Below, one piece after another: positions 1 through 8,084 of a DNA stretch of 64,000 nt. The stretch's first letter is position 1. Each line of letters begins with the position of its first letter. The stretch is from Neptunomonas concharum (GTDB lineage: Bacteria > Pseudomonadota > Gammaproteobacteria > Pseudomonadales > Balneatricaceae): assembly GCF_008630635.1 (NCBI RefSeq), contig NZ_CP043869.1, positions 2,603,160 to 2,667,159 on the forward strand. The letters run 5' to 3'. Below the pieces are notes generated by a model, which was given only the letters and a program-made list of their open reading frames with translations, did not search any database and was not told where the DNA came from. Position numbers and translations under genes: made by a program.

Positions 1-1272
1 CTTTTGGTCTTTGGTACCCTCTCTTTTTGGTTACGAGAGGCAGGCATCGAACGAAGCTTAATTACCTACTTCTCATGGGTCGGTTTAGCATATGGCTTTA
101 AGTGGCTGTGGTCACCATTAGTGGATCGAATTCAGCTGCCGCTTTTAGGGCGCTGGTTGGGCCGAAGACGAAGCTGGCTGTTCTTATCTCAAACGATGCT
201 AATTGCCAGCTTATCGGCACTCGCCTTTTCTGATCCGTTAAATGATATTGAGTTAATGGCGATATTGGCATTAGCGGTGGCCTTTAGCTCTGCGACACAG
301 GATATCGTGATAGATGCATACCGAATCGAGTCAGCCGGTGAGCGTTTACAAGCGGCGATGGCTGCCACTTATATGGCAGGGTATCGGCTTGCCATGATAG
401 TTGCGGGCGCAGGTGCCCTGGCTATTGCAGCTTGGGTTGCCCCGGATGCCACTCTCTATTCGCAAACTTCGTGGAAAGTAGCGTATCTATCCATGGCCGC
501 ACTGCTGGGCACAGGGCTAATTACTACATTGCTCATATCAGAACCTCAGATACCCGATCAGGACGCCGAGCTAACGCAGCAACGTGAGCGTATCCTTGCA
601 TTTACAGAAAACTATGCGCATCTTCCCAAAAGTTTAGCCCACTTAATTGCTTGGGCTTATATAGCTATCATCAGCCCATTTGCTGACTTTATTCGGCGCT
701 ACGGCCTGCAAGCGATCATCATTCTAGCCCTGATTGGCACGTATCGAATATCCGATGTCATTTTGGGCATTGTCGCCAATGTATTTTATGTGGATATGGG
801 ATTCACCAAGCAGGAGATCGCGCAGATCATCAAAGTGTTTGGTGTCGTGATGACGATCATAGGCGCCGGCATTGGCGGGATTTTAGTCAACCGCTTAGGC
901 GTTATGAAGATCCTCTTTGCTGGCGCCCTTCTGGTCGCGTTAACTAATTTGCTGTTTGCATGGTTAGCGACGTTAGGACATAACGTATTGGCGCTCACTC
1001 TGGTCATTTCACTGGACAATCTTAGTGGTGGTATAGCAACAGCAGCCTTTGTGGCTTACCTATCTAGTCTGACCAATATTCAATATTCGGCCACTCAATA
1101 TGCTTTATTCAGCTCCATAATGCTGCTATTCCCTAAATTTTTGGGAGGATTTTCTGGCGGCGTTGTTGATGATGTCGGCTATGTTGTTTTCTTCTGCGGC
1201 GTCGCACTCATTGGGTTGCCAGTACTCTTTCTTGTTTGGTTAGCAGCTAAAAATCACACCAAACACGAATGA
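1..1272 (+). CDS. ampG: AmpG-like muropeptide MFS permease, 5' end cut off by window
   Basis: Inner-membrane permease of the AmpG branch of the major facilitator superfamily, which brings anhydro-muropeptides into the cytoplasm for cell-wall recycling. The reading frame is open from the first base with no convincing start; AmpG proteins normally have some extra N-terminal residues before the GTLSFWLREAG segment seen at the very start, so the gene is truncated by the window edge. Roughly 11-12 hydrophobic helices are visible, with a basic loop GRRRSW after helix 2 and the AmpG hallmark SSATQDIVIDAYRIE near residue 100. The stop codon lies inside a Fur box that serves the next gene. The family is secure; transport of muropeptides specifically is inferred from family. 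Confidence 0.85.
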   Translation, partial: LLVFGTLSFWLREAGIERSLITYFSWVGLAYGFKWLWSPLVDRIQLPLLGRWLGRRRSWLFLSQTMLIASLSALAFSDPLNDIELMAILALAVAFSSATQDIVIDAYRIESAGERLQAAMAATYMAGYRLAMIVAGAGALAIAAWVAPDATLYSQTSWKVAYLSMAALLGTGLITTLLISEPQIPDQDAELTQQRERILAFTENYAHLPKSLAHLIAWAYIAIISPFADFIRRYGLQAIIILALIGTYRISDVILGIVANVFYVDMGFTKQEIAQIIKVFGVVMTIIGAGIGGILVNRLGVMKILFAGALLVALTNLLFAWLATLGHNVLALTLVISLDNLSGGIATAAFVAYLSSLTNIQYSATQYALFSSIMLLFPKFLGGFSGGVVDDVGYVVFFCGVALIGLPVLFLVWLAAKNHTKHE

Positions 1273-1286
1273 TAATAATTATCATT
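1268..1286. promoter_or_regulatory. Fur box, perfect 9-1-9 palindrome
   Basis: AATGATAATAATTATCATT is a perfect inverted repeat containing the 7-1-7 Fur core TGATAATnATTATCA. It overlaps the stop codon of the ampG-like gene and lies about 50 bases before the next small gene, just upstream of a TATATA-like -10 element near 1292-1297. Binding by ferric Fur is inferred from the match to the consensus. Confidence 0.8.
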
Positions 1287-1338
1287 TACTTTATATAGAG
1301 TTAAAGTTATTCTCATTTAACTGAAAAGGAGAATGACT

Positions 1339-1572
1339 ATGACTTACATGATAGATGCTTGGTTAGAACGCTCTGATCCGTATATTCGCGTAATCCACAA
1401 AGAGCGCAAGATTCCTGTGCTGGAATGGAAAGGTCAGCAAGTTAACGAAATGATCGCTTCAGGCGCCCTCTGCCCCTTTGATTTCTCAACATCAAATATT
1501 AATACCCAAGAGTTAGTTAAAGAACTCTTCATACTTTCATGCCTAGAAGAAAGCACTAGCACAGTTATGTGA
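1339..1572 (+). CDS. Small unknown protein under a Fur box
   Basis: Encodes 77 residues starting MTYMIDAWLERSD. I do not recognise the family. Two in-frame ATGs exist; the one at 1333 lies one base after the AAGGAG ribosome site (1326-1331) and so is too close, whereas the ATG at 1339 has a 7-base spacer and is preferred. The protein is soluble, mildly acidic, with no signal peptide or membrane helix; it has two cysteines (in ALCPFDF and LSCLEES) and a probable C-terminal helix. The Fur box directly upstream suggests induction under iron limitation. The inverted repeat AGTTAAA/TTTAACT (1299-1322) lies in its leader. The function is not known. Confidence 0.7.
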   Translation: MTYMIDAWLERSDPYIRVIHKERKIPVLEWKGQQVNEMIASGALCPFDFSTSNINTQELVKELFILSCLEESTSTVM

Positions 1573-1706
1573 ACTTTTTGTTAAAGCCTTGCTTAAGGAG
1601 AATGCACTCTGTAAAGTAAAACGTATATACAAACGATATACCTTAGATAGCCAATTCATATGTTTTTTGATATCTATTGACCATATCTTTCTTAGGATCC
1701 GAAAGT

Positions 1707-1910
1707 ATGAGCAACAAAAAGAAGGCAAAAAACAGTCAGCTGGTCGTCCGTATTAATGATCAGGAGAGAGATGCATTTGTCTCTCTTTGTGAAGAATTAG
1801 ATACCAGTGCGGCACGTGAAGTACGTCGTTTTATACGTAGTTTTATTTTGGAGCACGGTGATGAAAACACCGGTGTTTCAGACAGTGCTAAAGACAGCAC
1901 GTTAAAGTGA
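1707..1910 (+). CDS. Small ribbon-helix-helix-like protein
   Basis: Encodes 67 residues from the ATG at 1707, preceded by AGGA at 1694-1697; a longer in-frame start at 1677 has no better ribosome site. The body has the pattern of a ribbon-helix-helix (MetJ/Arc) DNA-binding fold: a short strand SQLVVRIND, then helix one (QERDAFVSLCEELD) and helix two (SAAREVRRFIRSFILEHG), with a lysine-rich N-terminus. It may be a small transcription factor or antitoxin-like protein, but no toxin gene lies next to it. The next gene is a 38-residue lysine-rich protein 37 bases downstream, so the two may be co-transcribed. The fold call is from pattern only. Confidence 0.6.
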   Translation: MSNKKKAKNSQLVVRINDQERDAFVSLCEELDTSAAREVRRFIRSFILEHGDENTGVSDSAKDSTLK

Positions 1911-1947
1911 CCACTGTTGGTCAAGTAATCTCAAGGAGAAGTTAGAA

Positions 1948-2064
1948 ATGGCTAAGTCAAACGCAAAATCTATCAAAAAAGATATCAAAGCACGCAAAGC
2001 AAAAATCGCTAAGCACGAAGGCAAGCTGAAAGCACTGAAAAAGCTGCTGAAAAAAGCGAAGTAA
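1948..2064 (+). CDS. 38-residue lysine-rich small protein
   Basis: A short open frame with ATG at 1948, an excellent ribosome site AAGGAGAA (1934-1941) and TAA at 2062-2064, followed within ten bases by a strong hairpin terminator. The peptide begins MAKSNAKSIKKDIKARK and ends KALKKLLKKAK; by my count 15 of 38 residues are lysine, it has no cysteine or aromatic residue, and it should form one amphipathic helix. It could bind nucleic acid or another acidic polymer. Translation is likely given the ribosome site, clean codon use and terminator, but the function is unknown. Confidence 0.65.
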   Translation: MAKSNAKSIKKDIKARKAKIAKHEGKLKALKKLLKKAK

Positions 2065-2072
2065 GCTTGATA

Positions 2073-2105
2073 GGGGGTGGTTCTACAGCCACCCCGTGTT
2101 TTTCG
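2073..2105 (+). terminator. Hairpin terminator, probably bidirectional
   Basis: GGGGTGG (2074-2080) pairs with CCACCCC (2089-2095) around an 8-base loop and is followed by GTGTTTTT. It lies between the 38-residue gene on the plus strand and yajQ on the minus strand and may serve both. Confidence 0.7.
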
Positions 2106-2109
2106 CGAG

Positions 2110-2592
2110 TTAATCGCGGAAATTATTAAACTGTAGTGGCATTTCGATTTCTGCGTCTTTTAGTAGCGCAATAGCCTGTTGCAGATCGTCACGTTTTTTA
2201 CCCGTTACACGCACTTTCTCGCCTTGTATCTGCGCCTGTACTTTAAGCTTCGCGTCTTTAATCTGCTTAGTGATTTTCTTACAGGTCGGTTGATCCAGAC
2301 CTTGTTTTAGCATTAGCTCCTGACGGGCTTTAACACCGGATAGTTCTGGGTCCTTCTCTTCTAGGCATTTAATATCAATACCCCGTGATATCAGCTTAGC
2401 TCTAAGCACCTCAATCATCTGCTTGAGCTGAAAATCCACATCCGCTTCCATTTGAACACTATCGCCATTTAGCTCAAATTTGGCAGCGACACCTTTAAAA
2501 TCATAACGAGACTGAACCTCTCGATTTGCCTGATCAACGGCATTGGTTACTTCATGTTTATCCAGTTCAGATACAATATCAAATGATGGCAT
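2110..2592 (-). CDS. yajQ: YajQ-family nucleotide-binding protein
   Basis: Encodes 160 residues, the full length of the YajQ/UPF0234 family, beginning MPSFDIVSELDKHEVTNAVD, which is the family signature, and ending MPLQFNNFRD. The fold is two RRM-like domains (about residues 1-85 and 90-160). Xanthomonas and Pseudomonas members bind cyclic di-GMP and act as transcriptional co-effectors; others bind nucleic acids or tRNA. The start is supported by GAGGA upstream. It stands alone on the minus strand between two plus-strand genes. Family assignment is secure; the ligand in this organism is not established. Confidence 0.95.
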   Translation of the reverse strand: MPSFDIVSELDKHEVTNAVDQANREVQSRYDFKGVAAKFELNGDSVQMEADVDFQLKQMIEVLRAKLISRGIDIKCLEEKDPELSGVKARQELMLKQGLDQPTCKKITKQIKDAKLKVQAQIQGEKVRVTGKKRDDLQQAIALLKDAEIEMPLQFNNFRD

Positions 2593-2687
2593 TCGTAAGT
2601 CCTCATAAATTTAGTACCATTTTAACCAAGCTATCGAGGCTTTTCACCCTCGTAGACTGACAATCCTAGTGAGCAAGGAACATCTTA

Positions 2688-3602
2688 ATGCATTGGCATA
2701 TTCTTGGCGTAGGCGCAATTGGTTCCGTTTGGGCGGCGCAGCTTCATTTAGCCGGTTATCAAGTGACGCTGTTATTACGCAATAAACAGAAACTCCTAAC
2801 CTATCAACAGCAGGGATTAGTCTACGAATCGGATAAACTAGGTAGACATCAGCTTAATATCGATGCAGAACTTATAGATGCCCACTCGCCTATTGAAAAC
2901 CTATTGGTCGTGACCAAGGCATTTGCCTCTCTTGAAGCCCTAAACAGCGTTGCAGAGCGCTTAACACCTCATAGCCAAGTGGTTATGCTACAAAATGGCA
3001 TGGGGCCACAACAGCAAGCAGCGGCACAATACCCCCACCTCTCCATCTGGGCTGCGACAACGACGGATGGCGCTTATCTTAAAAAGCCGTTCCATGTGAT
3101 TCGTGCGGGCTATGGAGAAACCCTCTATGGGCCTCTCAACCAAAGCGCAACGGGGTTTACTGATACTCTTTTTCCTCAAGTTTTCCCAGAACTTCAGATA
3201 AATCAGACGCCCGATATTTTGCACAAACTTTGGTGTAAGGTGGCTATTAATGCGGCCATTAACCCTTTAACCGCTCTTTATCAATGTAAGAATGGCGAGT
3301 TACTCAATACAGTTGAACGGCGTAATACCGTGGCAGACCTTTGCGATGAAATCAGTCGCGTTGCCAACGCATGTGATCAACCGCTTTTTGAACAACCCCT
3401 TTTTGACGTTGTCGCACACGTTGCCAAGCAAACGGCTGGCAACTTCTCATCGATGCATCAAGATATACTCCACCAGCGGCCAACAGAGATTGAACAAATC
3501 ACAGGTTTCATCTGCGATGAGGCAACCCGACACGGTATAGCCACACCTATCAATGAAGCGTTACGTCATGAGATCCAAGCACTCTCTGAGCGCTCGAAGT
3601 AA
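2688..3602 (+). CDS. panE: 2-dehydropantoate 2-reductase (ketopantoate reductase)
   Basis: Reduces ketopantoate to pantoate with NADPH in the pantothenate/coenzyme A pathway, in the cytoplasm. The N-terminal Rossmann motif GVGAIG is at residues 7-12, a VVTKAF segment follows, and the C-terminal helical domain contains LHKLWCKVAINAAINPLTAL with the lysine and asparagine expected for catalysis. The length of 304 residues is typical of PanE/ApbA. The start has AAGGAA upstream. It is monocistronic here; no other pantothenate gene is adjacent. Because the PanE superfamily has paralogues, the exact substrate is a family-level inference. Confidence 0.9.
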   Translation: MHWHILGVGAIGSVWAAQLHLAGYQVTLLLRNKQKLLTYQQQGLVYESDKLGRHQLNIDAELIDAHSPIENLLVVTKAFASLEALNSVAERLTPHSQVVMLQNGMGPQQQAAAQYPHLSIWAATTTDGAYLKKPFHVIRAGYGETLYGPLNQSATGFTDTLFPQVFPELQINQTPDILHKLWCKVAINAAINPLTALYQCKNGELLNTVERRNTVADLCDEISRVANACDQPLFEQPLFDVVAHVAKQTAGNFSSMHQDILHQRPTEIEQITGFICDEATRHGIATPINEALRHEIQALSERSK

Positions 3603-3732
3603 TGGAATATGGCTTAAAACGCCTATTTGAAGATTTAATGACAACAGACCCAAAAAAGCATGACCTGAGTCAAAGGTAACAAGGTTTAACAGGAGGATAA
3701 TCAATCACAACAACCCTTAAAAGGAGATGCGT

Positions 3733-4626
3733 ATGGAGCATGAAAATCAGGCCGTTTTACAAGAAGCAGCAGAAACAAATCAGACCGCTTCGTCACTGAT
3801 TGATTTGCCGACCTCCGATGAAAACAACAGCAACTACCCCTACCAAGACAAAATCTCTAGAGATGAGTACGAGAAGCGCAAAAAAGAGCTTCAGATTGAG
3901 CTGCTAAAAATGCACAACTGGGTTCGAGAAACCGGAGAGCGCGTAGTCATCCTGTTTGAGGGACGAGACGCAGCGGGTAAAGGCGGCACCATCAAGCGAT
4001 TTATGGAACATATGAACCCCCGTGGTGCAAAAGTTATCGCGCTCGAAAAGCCTACCGAAGTAGAAAAAGGCCAGTGGTATTACCAACGCTATATTGAGCA
4101 CCTACCCACCAAAGGCGAGATCGTTTTATTTGACCGCTCTTGGTACAACCGGGCCGGTGTCGAACGAGTTATGAATTTTTGTACACCTGCGGAATATCTC
4201 GAATTCATGCGTCAAACACCCGACTTTGAACGTATGTTGGTTCGTAGTGGCATTCGACTCTTTAAGCTATGGTTCTCTGTCAGCCGGGATGAGCAGTTCC
4301 GTCGTTTTCAGGCACGCAAAGTTGATCCACTCAAACAATGGAAACTTTCCCCAATTGACTTAGCCTCATTAGATAAGTGGGATTCGTATACCGAGTCGAA
4401 AGAAGCGATGTTCTTTTACACAGATACCGCTGATGCACCTTGGACTGTGATTAAGTCAGACGATAAAAAACGTGCTCGTATCAACGCCATGCGCCATATT
4501 TTGAATTCACTTCCATACCCTAATAAAAATACGGACATTCTCCTTGAGCCAGATCCGTTAATTGTGGGTAATGCGCGGGATATTCACGAGCAGGATGAAC
4601 ATATTTTACTGCCGGATAATCAGTAA
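3733..4626 (+). CDS. ppk2: Polyphosphate kinase 2, class I
   Basis: Transfers phosphate between polyphosphate and nucleoside diphosphates, usually favouring nucleotide formation. From the preferred start the Walker A-like segment GRDAAGKGGT lies near residues 77-86 and the Walker B/lid region DRSWYNRAGVERVM near 135-150; a single PPK2 domain follows an acidic, low-complexity N-terminus of about 35 residues. An in-frame ATG at 3727 touches the AAGGAG ribosome site, so the ATG at 3733 with a 6-base spacer is chosen. A 75-residue gene follows closely and a terminator ends the unit. The family is certain; nucleotide preference (ADP or GDP) cannot be read from the sequence. Confidence 0.93.
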   Translation: MEHENQAVLQEAAETNQTASSLIDLPTSDENNSNYPYQDKISRDEYEKRKKELQIELLKMHNWVRETGERVVILFEGRDAAGKGGTIKRFMEHMNPRGAKVIALEKPTEVEKGQWYYQRYIEHLPTKGEIVLFDRSWYNRAGVERVMNFCTPAEYLEFMRQTPDFERMLVRSGIRLFKLWFSVSRDEQFRRFQARKVDPLKQWKLSPIDLASLDKWDSYTESKEAMFFYTDTADAPWTVIKSDDKKRARINAMRHILNSLPYPNKNTDILLEPDPLIVGNARDIHEQDEHILLPDNQ

Positions 4627-4647
4627 TTAGGCATAGAGGGAAAACAA

Positions 4648-4875
4648 ATGTCTCAAAAACAAACACAACACTCTCAACAAGTCGTCGCAACCTTTAGAAA
4701 CAAACTCCCTGCGGCACTGGTCTCCCAACTGGGTGATGAAAATTTTGCGATGCTGGAACTATTGGTTGAATCAGCAATGAGCACAGCAGTGCTAGAGGAA
4801 CTAGAAAAAGCTGCTGATCGTGTAGAAAAACTATCTCACGAAATCCGCAATTTCGCTGAGCATTACGACGCATAA
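4648..4875 (+). CDS. Small helical protein of unknown function after ppk2
   Basis: Encodes 75 residues beginning MSQKQTQHSQQVV. I do not recognise it. The sequence predicts mostly helix, with an acidic C-terminal half (LEELEKAADRVEKLSHEIRNF) of heptad character that could form a coiled coil; no signal peptide, no cysteines. It starts 21 bases after ppk2 with GAGGGA upstream and is followed by a strong terminator, so it is almost surely in the ppk2 transcript. A role with polyphosphate metabolism is guessed only from position. Confidence 0.7.
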   Translation: MSQKQTQHSQQVVATFRNKLPAALVSQLGDENFAMLELLVESAMSTAVLEELEKAADRVEKLSHEIRNFAEHYDA

Positions 4876-4883
4876 GCCGTTCT

Positions 4884-4918
4884 ACCGCCCACCATCATCG
4901 GTGGGCGGTTTCTGATTT
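4884..4918 (+). terminator. Strong hairpin terminator after ppk2 unit
   Basis: ACCGCCCACC (4884-4893) pairs perfectly with GGTGGGCGGT (4900-4909) around ATCATC, followed by TTCTGATTT. The stem is strong although the T run is interrupted. Confidence 0.75.
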
Positions 4919-4991
4919 GCCACTCATATCACTCAACAGTACACTCCCTTCCATAGCCCAACCTCCACTCTGTTATAGGGATCTATCTATT

Positions 4992-5552
4992 ATGGCGAAT
5001 CGCCTTACACGAATTTACACCCGCAGCGGCGATAAAGGCACAACAGGATTAGCCGATGGCAGCCGTATCTCGAAAACATCAGACAGAATCGAAGCGTTAG
5101 GTGACATTGATGAACTGAATGCGGTTTTAGGTGTTCTCCTACAACATATAAAACAAGATGATGCTTTAATTACCCTACTATCTCTCATTCAAAATGATCT
5201 GTTTGATTTAGGGGGTGAGCTGGCAATGGCTTCAGAAGAATATCAAGCAATTGACCAATCTATGATTGATCACTTGGAAACGGAGCTAGATAAACTCAAC
5301 GCTAACCTTCCTCCGCTGACGGAATTCATTTTACCCGGAGGTAATTTAGCAGCTGCATATTGCCATCAGGCCAGAACCCTCTGCCGTCGTGCAGAACGAC
5401 AGCTGATTCGCCTTCACGAACAACAACCCCAGAACTTGCTAAGTATCAGTTATCTTAATCGTTTATCTGATCTTTTATTCGTTTGCGCAAGAACGCTGGC
5501 TCGCCAAGATGGGCAGGCCGAAGTGTATTGGCAACCTCGTCACAAAAGATAG
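4992..5552 (+). CDS. PduO-type cob(I)alamin adenosyltransferase
   Basis: Adenosylates cob(I)alamin with ATP to make coenzyme B12. The N-terminus RIYTRSGDKGTTGLADG is the ATP-binding signature of the PduO-type family, and RTLCRRAERQLIRL plus YLNRLSDLLFVCAR are the conserved C-terminal helices; 186 residues is the normal length. A longer frame opens at 4917, but the ATG at 4992 gives the conserved N-terminus MANRLTRIYTR and has AGGGA about ten bases upstream. The gene ends two bases before the convergent HDOD gene. A periplasmic B12-binding protein gene lies about 1.6 kb downstream, which fits a local cobalamin theme. Confidence 0.92.
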   Translation: MANRLTRIYTRSGDKGTTGLADGSRISKTSDRIEALGDIDELNAVLGVLLQHIKQDDALITLLSLIQNDLFDLGGELAMASEEYQAIDQSMIDHLETELDKLNANLPPLTEFILPGGNLAAAYCHQARTLCRRAERQLIRLHEQQPQNLLSISYLNRLSDLLFVCARTLARQDGQAEVYWQPRHKR

Positions 5553-5554
5553 CT

Positions 5555-7066
5555 CTACCCCGGGTGAGCCAGCGCAATACGCGCTTGCGTAGCAAATTGA
5601 TTGAAACAAGCAAAGTCCTCATCTTTGATGGCACGATGATGGCAATCTGCATACAAAAGGCCTATTGGCTTTTTCCTGACCCGAATGGGTGCCATGACCA
5701 TACCTGAGGGCTTAACTTGTTCCATGAACAAAGAGGGCAAACGCTCTAACCATCCCGGCTCTTGCACATCCGTAACCAGAAGGGTCATATCTTTTTGTAA
5801 GATTTGATAGAACAAACGTAATGAGTCCTCATGTGTAGCTGGGGTAAAGAAACGCTCTAAAGCCGTTAAATCACTCCCCTCACCTATTTTAAACACGAGT
5901 GATCTGGGTTCTGTTCGAAACAGACAAAACACGACACGATCAAACGCGGTACAGGCCTGAATCCCCTCAACCACCAGTGCCAAAATATCATGCGGGCTGC
6001 CTTTTTGGGCTGTTAGTTCAGATAAACGGGACAAGTAATTTAGTTGCTTCGTGGGGTCAGATACTACCGTAGTAGGCTGAATCACATTGGTTTTATCTTG
6101 TGATAGCTCTTTACGGGAATGGAAGAAGTAAGCGGCCCTTCGGATGGCATCATCAATGGAAAGGTTACCGGTTTCCTGTAATTTAGGGACGAGCGTTGAC
6201 ATATTGAGGCCATATTCATCTGTCATGTCCGCTGTCAGTTTGCAGGCCACTTCAAAACTTTGCTCCAATGCCTCATTGGCAATAGGTAAAGATTTTTGCA
6301 ACACCTCGGTTAGTTGCTCTATAGAGCAATGCTGGTGCTGTTCAGCATAAATCGTTTCTATCAATTGATGACTAACAGACACAATATGGTGCTGATGGCG
6401 AACCTGTATGGGTGACTCATCAGCAGTCATCTCATCCATTGTCCGTACCACTGAGCTTGGGAAGCCCCAGCTTTGCGCAAGATCCTGTCCAATATCACTG
6501 AACTGCCCGCCCAGCGCTTCTAGCTGTATGTTGTTCCAGCTTTTCTTTCCGTTTTGCCTTGCTGTCCGCATCTGCTCATAGGTTTCGGGAAGACAACATG
6601 CCACGCATACCTCGCCCAAACTAAACAGCAATCCGCATAGGAAAGTTTCTTCAATATCCCTAAGGCCCGCTTTCGCAGCTAACTCTCGGGCCATTGACGC
6701 ATTAAGAAAAGCCCTTAGCAGGAGTTTCTCAATACCTGATTCTGGATAGGCAACAGTAAAACTCTCGATGAGTTTAAGTGTAATCGAGAGGTTTTTAATG
6801 CGTTCAAAGCCAAGTAGCACTACCGCCCTTGAAATTACCCGAATCTCCCCTACCCCTCGATTAAACTCCGGTGTATTAGAAATTTTCAGCACCTTCGCTG
6901 AAAGGCTGACATCCTTCATGATCGCCATAGCTAATGCCATCGCGTCACTTTCAGGTGAGCTGCTAATCTCACGGATACGATTTAAGGTCGCACTAAAGAC
7001 AGGCAGATCGCCCGTCTTACGCAACTGAGTGTTAATCTGAGAAAGAGTGACTTGATACTTAACCAC
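5555..7066 (-). CDS. HDOD-GAF signalling protein
   Basis: Encodes 503 residues. Residues about 15-220 form an HDOD domain (start segment LPVFSATLNRIREISSSPE, then MKDVSLSAKVLKISN and a conserved LLGFERIKNL); residues about 350-500 form a GAF-like sensory domain (SPHDILALVVEGIQACTAFDRVVFCLFR to KPIGLLYADCHH). No output domain such as GGDEF follows. HDOD proteins are noncatalytic relatives of HD phosphohydrolases used as signalling scaffolds. The start is GTG, with AGG seven bases upstream. It lies between the adenosyltransferase and btuF; whether it has any link to cobalamin is unknown. Confidence 0.9.
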   Translation of the reverse strand: MVKYQVTLSQINTQLRKTGDLPVFSATLNRIREISSSPESDAMALAMAIMKDVSLSAKVLKISNTPEFNRGVGEIRVISRAVVLLGFERIKNLSITLKLIESFTVAYPESGIEKLLLRAFLNASMARELAAKAGLRDIEETFLCGLLFSLGEVCVACCLPETYEQMRTARQNGKKSWNNIQLEALGGQFSDIGQDLAQSWGFPSSVVRTMDEMTADESPIQVRHQHHIVSVSHQLIETIYAEQHQHCSIEQLTEVLQKSLPIANEALEQSFEVACKLTADMTDEYGLNMSTLVPKLQETGNLSIDDAIRRAAYFFHSRKELSQDKTNVIQPTTVVSDPTKQLNYLSRLSELTAQKGSPHDILALVVEGIQACTAFDRVVFCLFRTEPRSLVFKIGEGSDLTALERFFTPATHEDSLRLFYQILQKDMTLLVTDVQEPGWLERLPSLFMEQVKPSGMVMAPIRVRKKPIGLLYADCHHRAIKDEDFACFNQFATQARIALAHPG

Positions 7067-7128
7067 GATACGCCTGTCGTTAGTAACTACACTCTTAAAA
7101 GGTAGACAATGGAACGCAGAATTGACAG

Positions 7129-8004
7129 TTATCGTGAAAGTTTTGTTCGCGCATTATCCAACAGCTTACACAGCTGGCGAGCCCCCTCTAGTACACGAAC
7201 CGTTGGACGACTCACCAAATCAGCATCTAGGGTATAGAGTGTTTCGTGCTTAACCGCAGGAATCTCGGGCCAAGCTAGCCATGTTTGCTTCCAGTCCGCA
7301 GGCGTGCCTTGCGTTGGCGCTAAAATCACATCAGGCCCCAGTAGAACGACACTCTCTACACTGGTTTTTGGGACAGCCTCAGGCCGATTTGCAAACACAT
7401 TGTCACCTGCGCACAGCTCTATCATCTGGCTCACTAATAGGGATCGATTAGCCGTCATGAGGGGTTGGCTCCAAAGCTGATAGAATACCGAAACTCTAGG
7501 GGCTGATTGGTATTGCATCTGCAGCTCAGATAGCGCTTGGCGGTAATCTTGAACAATCTCATCTGACCTTTCTACGGCACCAGTCAGTTTCCCTAAACGC
7601 TGTACAGTATCGGCGATATCCTTGAGAGATTTTGCTGAAGAGCGATACACCACAAGCCCTAACCTTTCCAATTGCGCCAATAGCTCAGGGGGATTCCCCC
7701 CGTGCCAAGCGATCACCAAGTCGGGGCTCATTGCGTAGATCTTTTCTACACTGATAGCGTCAGCCCCTCCTAAACGAGGGATCGATAAAGCAGCTTTAGG
7801 ATAATCACTGTGCTCCACCGTCGCCACAATACGCTCGCCTACACCCAATGCATACAAGTGCTCAGTGGCATGAGGCGCCAGTGTTATAATTCGCATCGCA
7901 GGCTGGCCAACCGTAACTACGCGACCACTATCATCTTCTACCGATAGTGCCCATGCCATGTTTGAGAACACCATAATCAACAAAATAACCCTGCAAACAA
8001 TCAT
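7129..8004 (-). CDS. btuF: Periplasmic cobalamin-binding protein, BtuF-like
   Basis: Substrate-binding protein of a B12-type ABC importer. It has a signal peptide (residues 1 to about 19, hydrophobic MIVCRVILLIMVFSNMAWA), then the class III binding-protein pattern RIITLAPHATEHLYALG, the conserved ALSIPRLGGADAISVEKI and PDLVIAWHGGNP. Length 291 residues fits BtuF (about 266 in Escherichia coli). Ribosome site AGAGGCA precedes the start. No btuC or btuD gene is next to it and no cobalamin riboswitch was recognised in the 80-base gap upstream, so partners must be elsewhere. A related haem or siderophore binder is possible but less likely. Confidence 0.85.
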   Translation of the reverse strand: MIVCRVILLIMVFSNMAWALSVEDDSGRVVTVGQPAMRIITLAPHATEHLYALGVGERIVATVEHSDYPKAALSIPRLGGADAISVEKIYAMSPDLVIAWHGGNPPELLAQLERLGLVVYRSSAKSLKDIADTVQRLGKLTGAVERSDEIVQDYRQALSELQMQYQSAPRVSVFYQLWSQPLMTANRSLLVSQMIELCAGDNVFANRPEAVPKTSVESVVLLGPDVILAPTQGTPADWKQTWLAWPEIPAVKHETLYTLDADLVSRPTVRVLEGARQLCKLLDNARTKLSR

Positions 8005-8040
8005 ACGCTGCCTCTATGAAAAACTTCCCATCAATCATAA

Positions 8041-8065
8041 CGAAAAAGCCACCCGAAGGTGGCTT
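8041..8065 (-). terminator. Terminator of acuI
   Basis: On the minus strand AAGCCACC pairs with GGTGGCTT around TTCG (positions 8046-8065) and runs into TTTTTCG. It lies 20 bases after the acuI stop and separates it from btuF. Confidence 0.85.
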
Positions 8066-8084
8066 AAATCAACAAACGAATGGG

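Noticed and set aside
1590-1619. Ribosome site AAGGAGA followed by ATG at about 1602
   Set aside because: The frame ends after five codons (MHSVK), with no sign of a leader peptide function for the next gene.
8005-8084. Possible cobalamin riboswitch upstream of btuF
   Set aside because: The gap is only 80 bases, contains the acuI terminator, and shows no B12-box-like sequence; it is too short for the aptamer.
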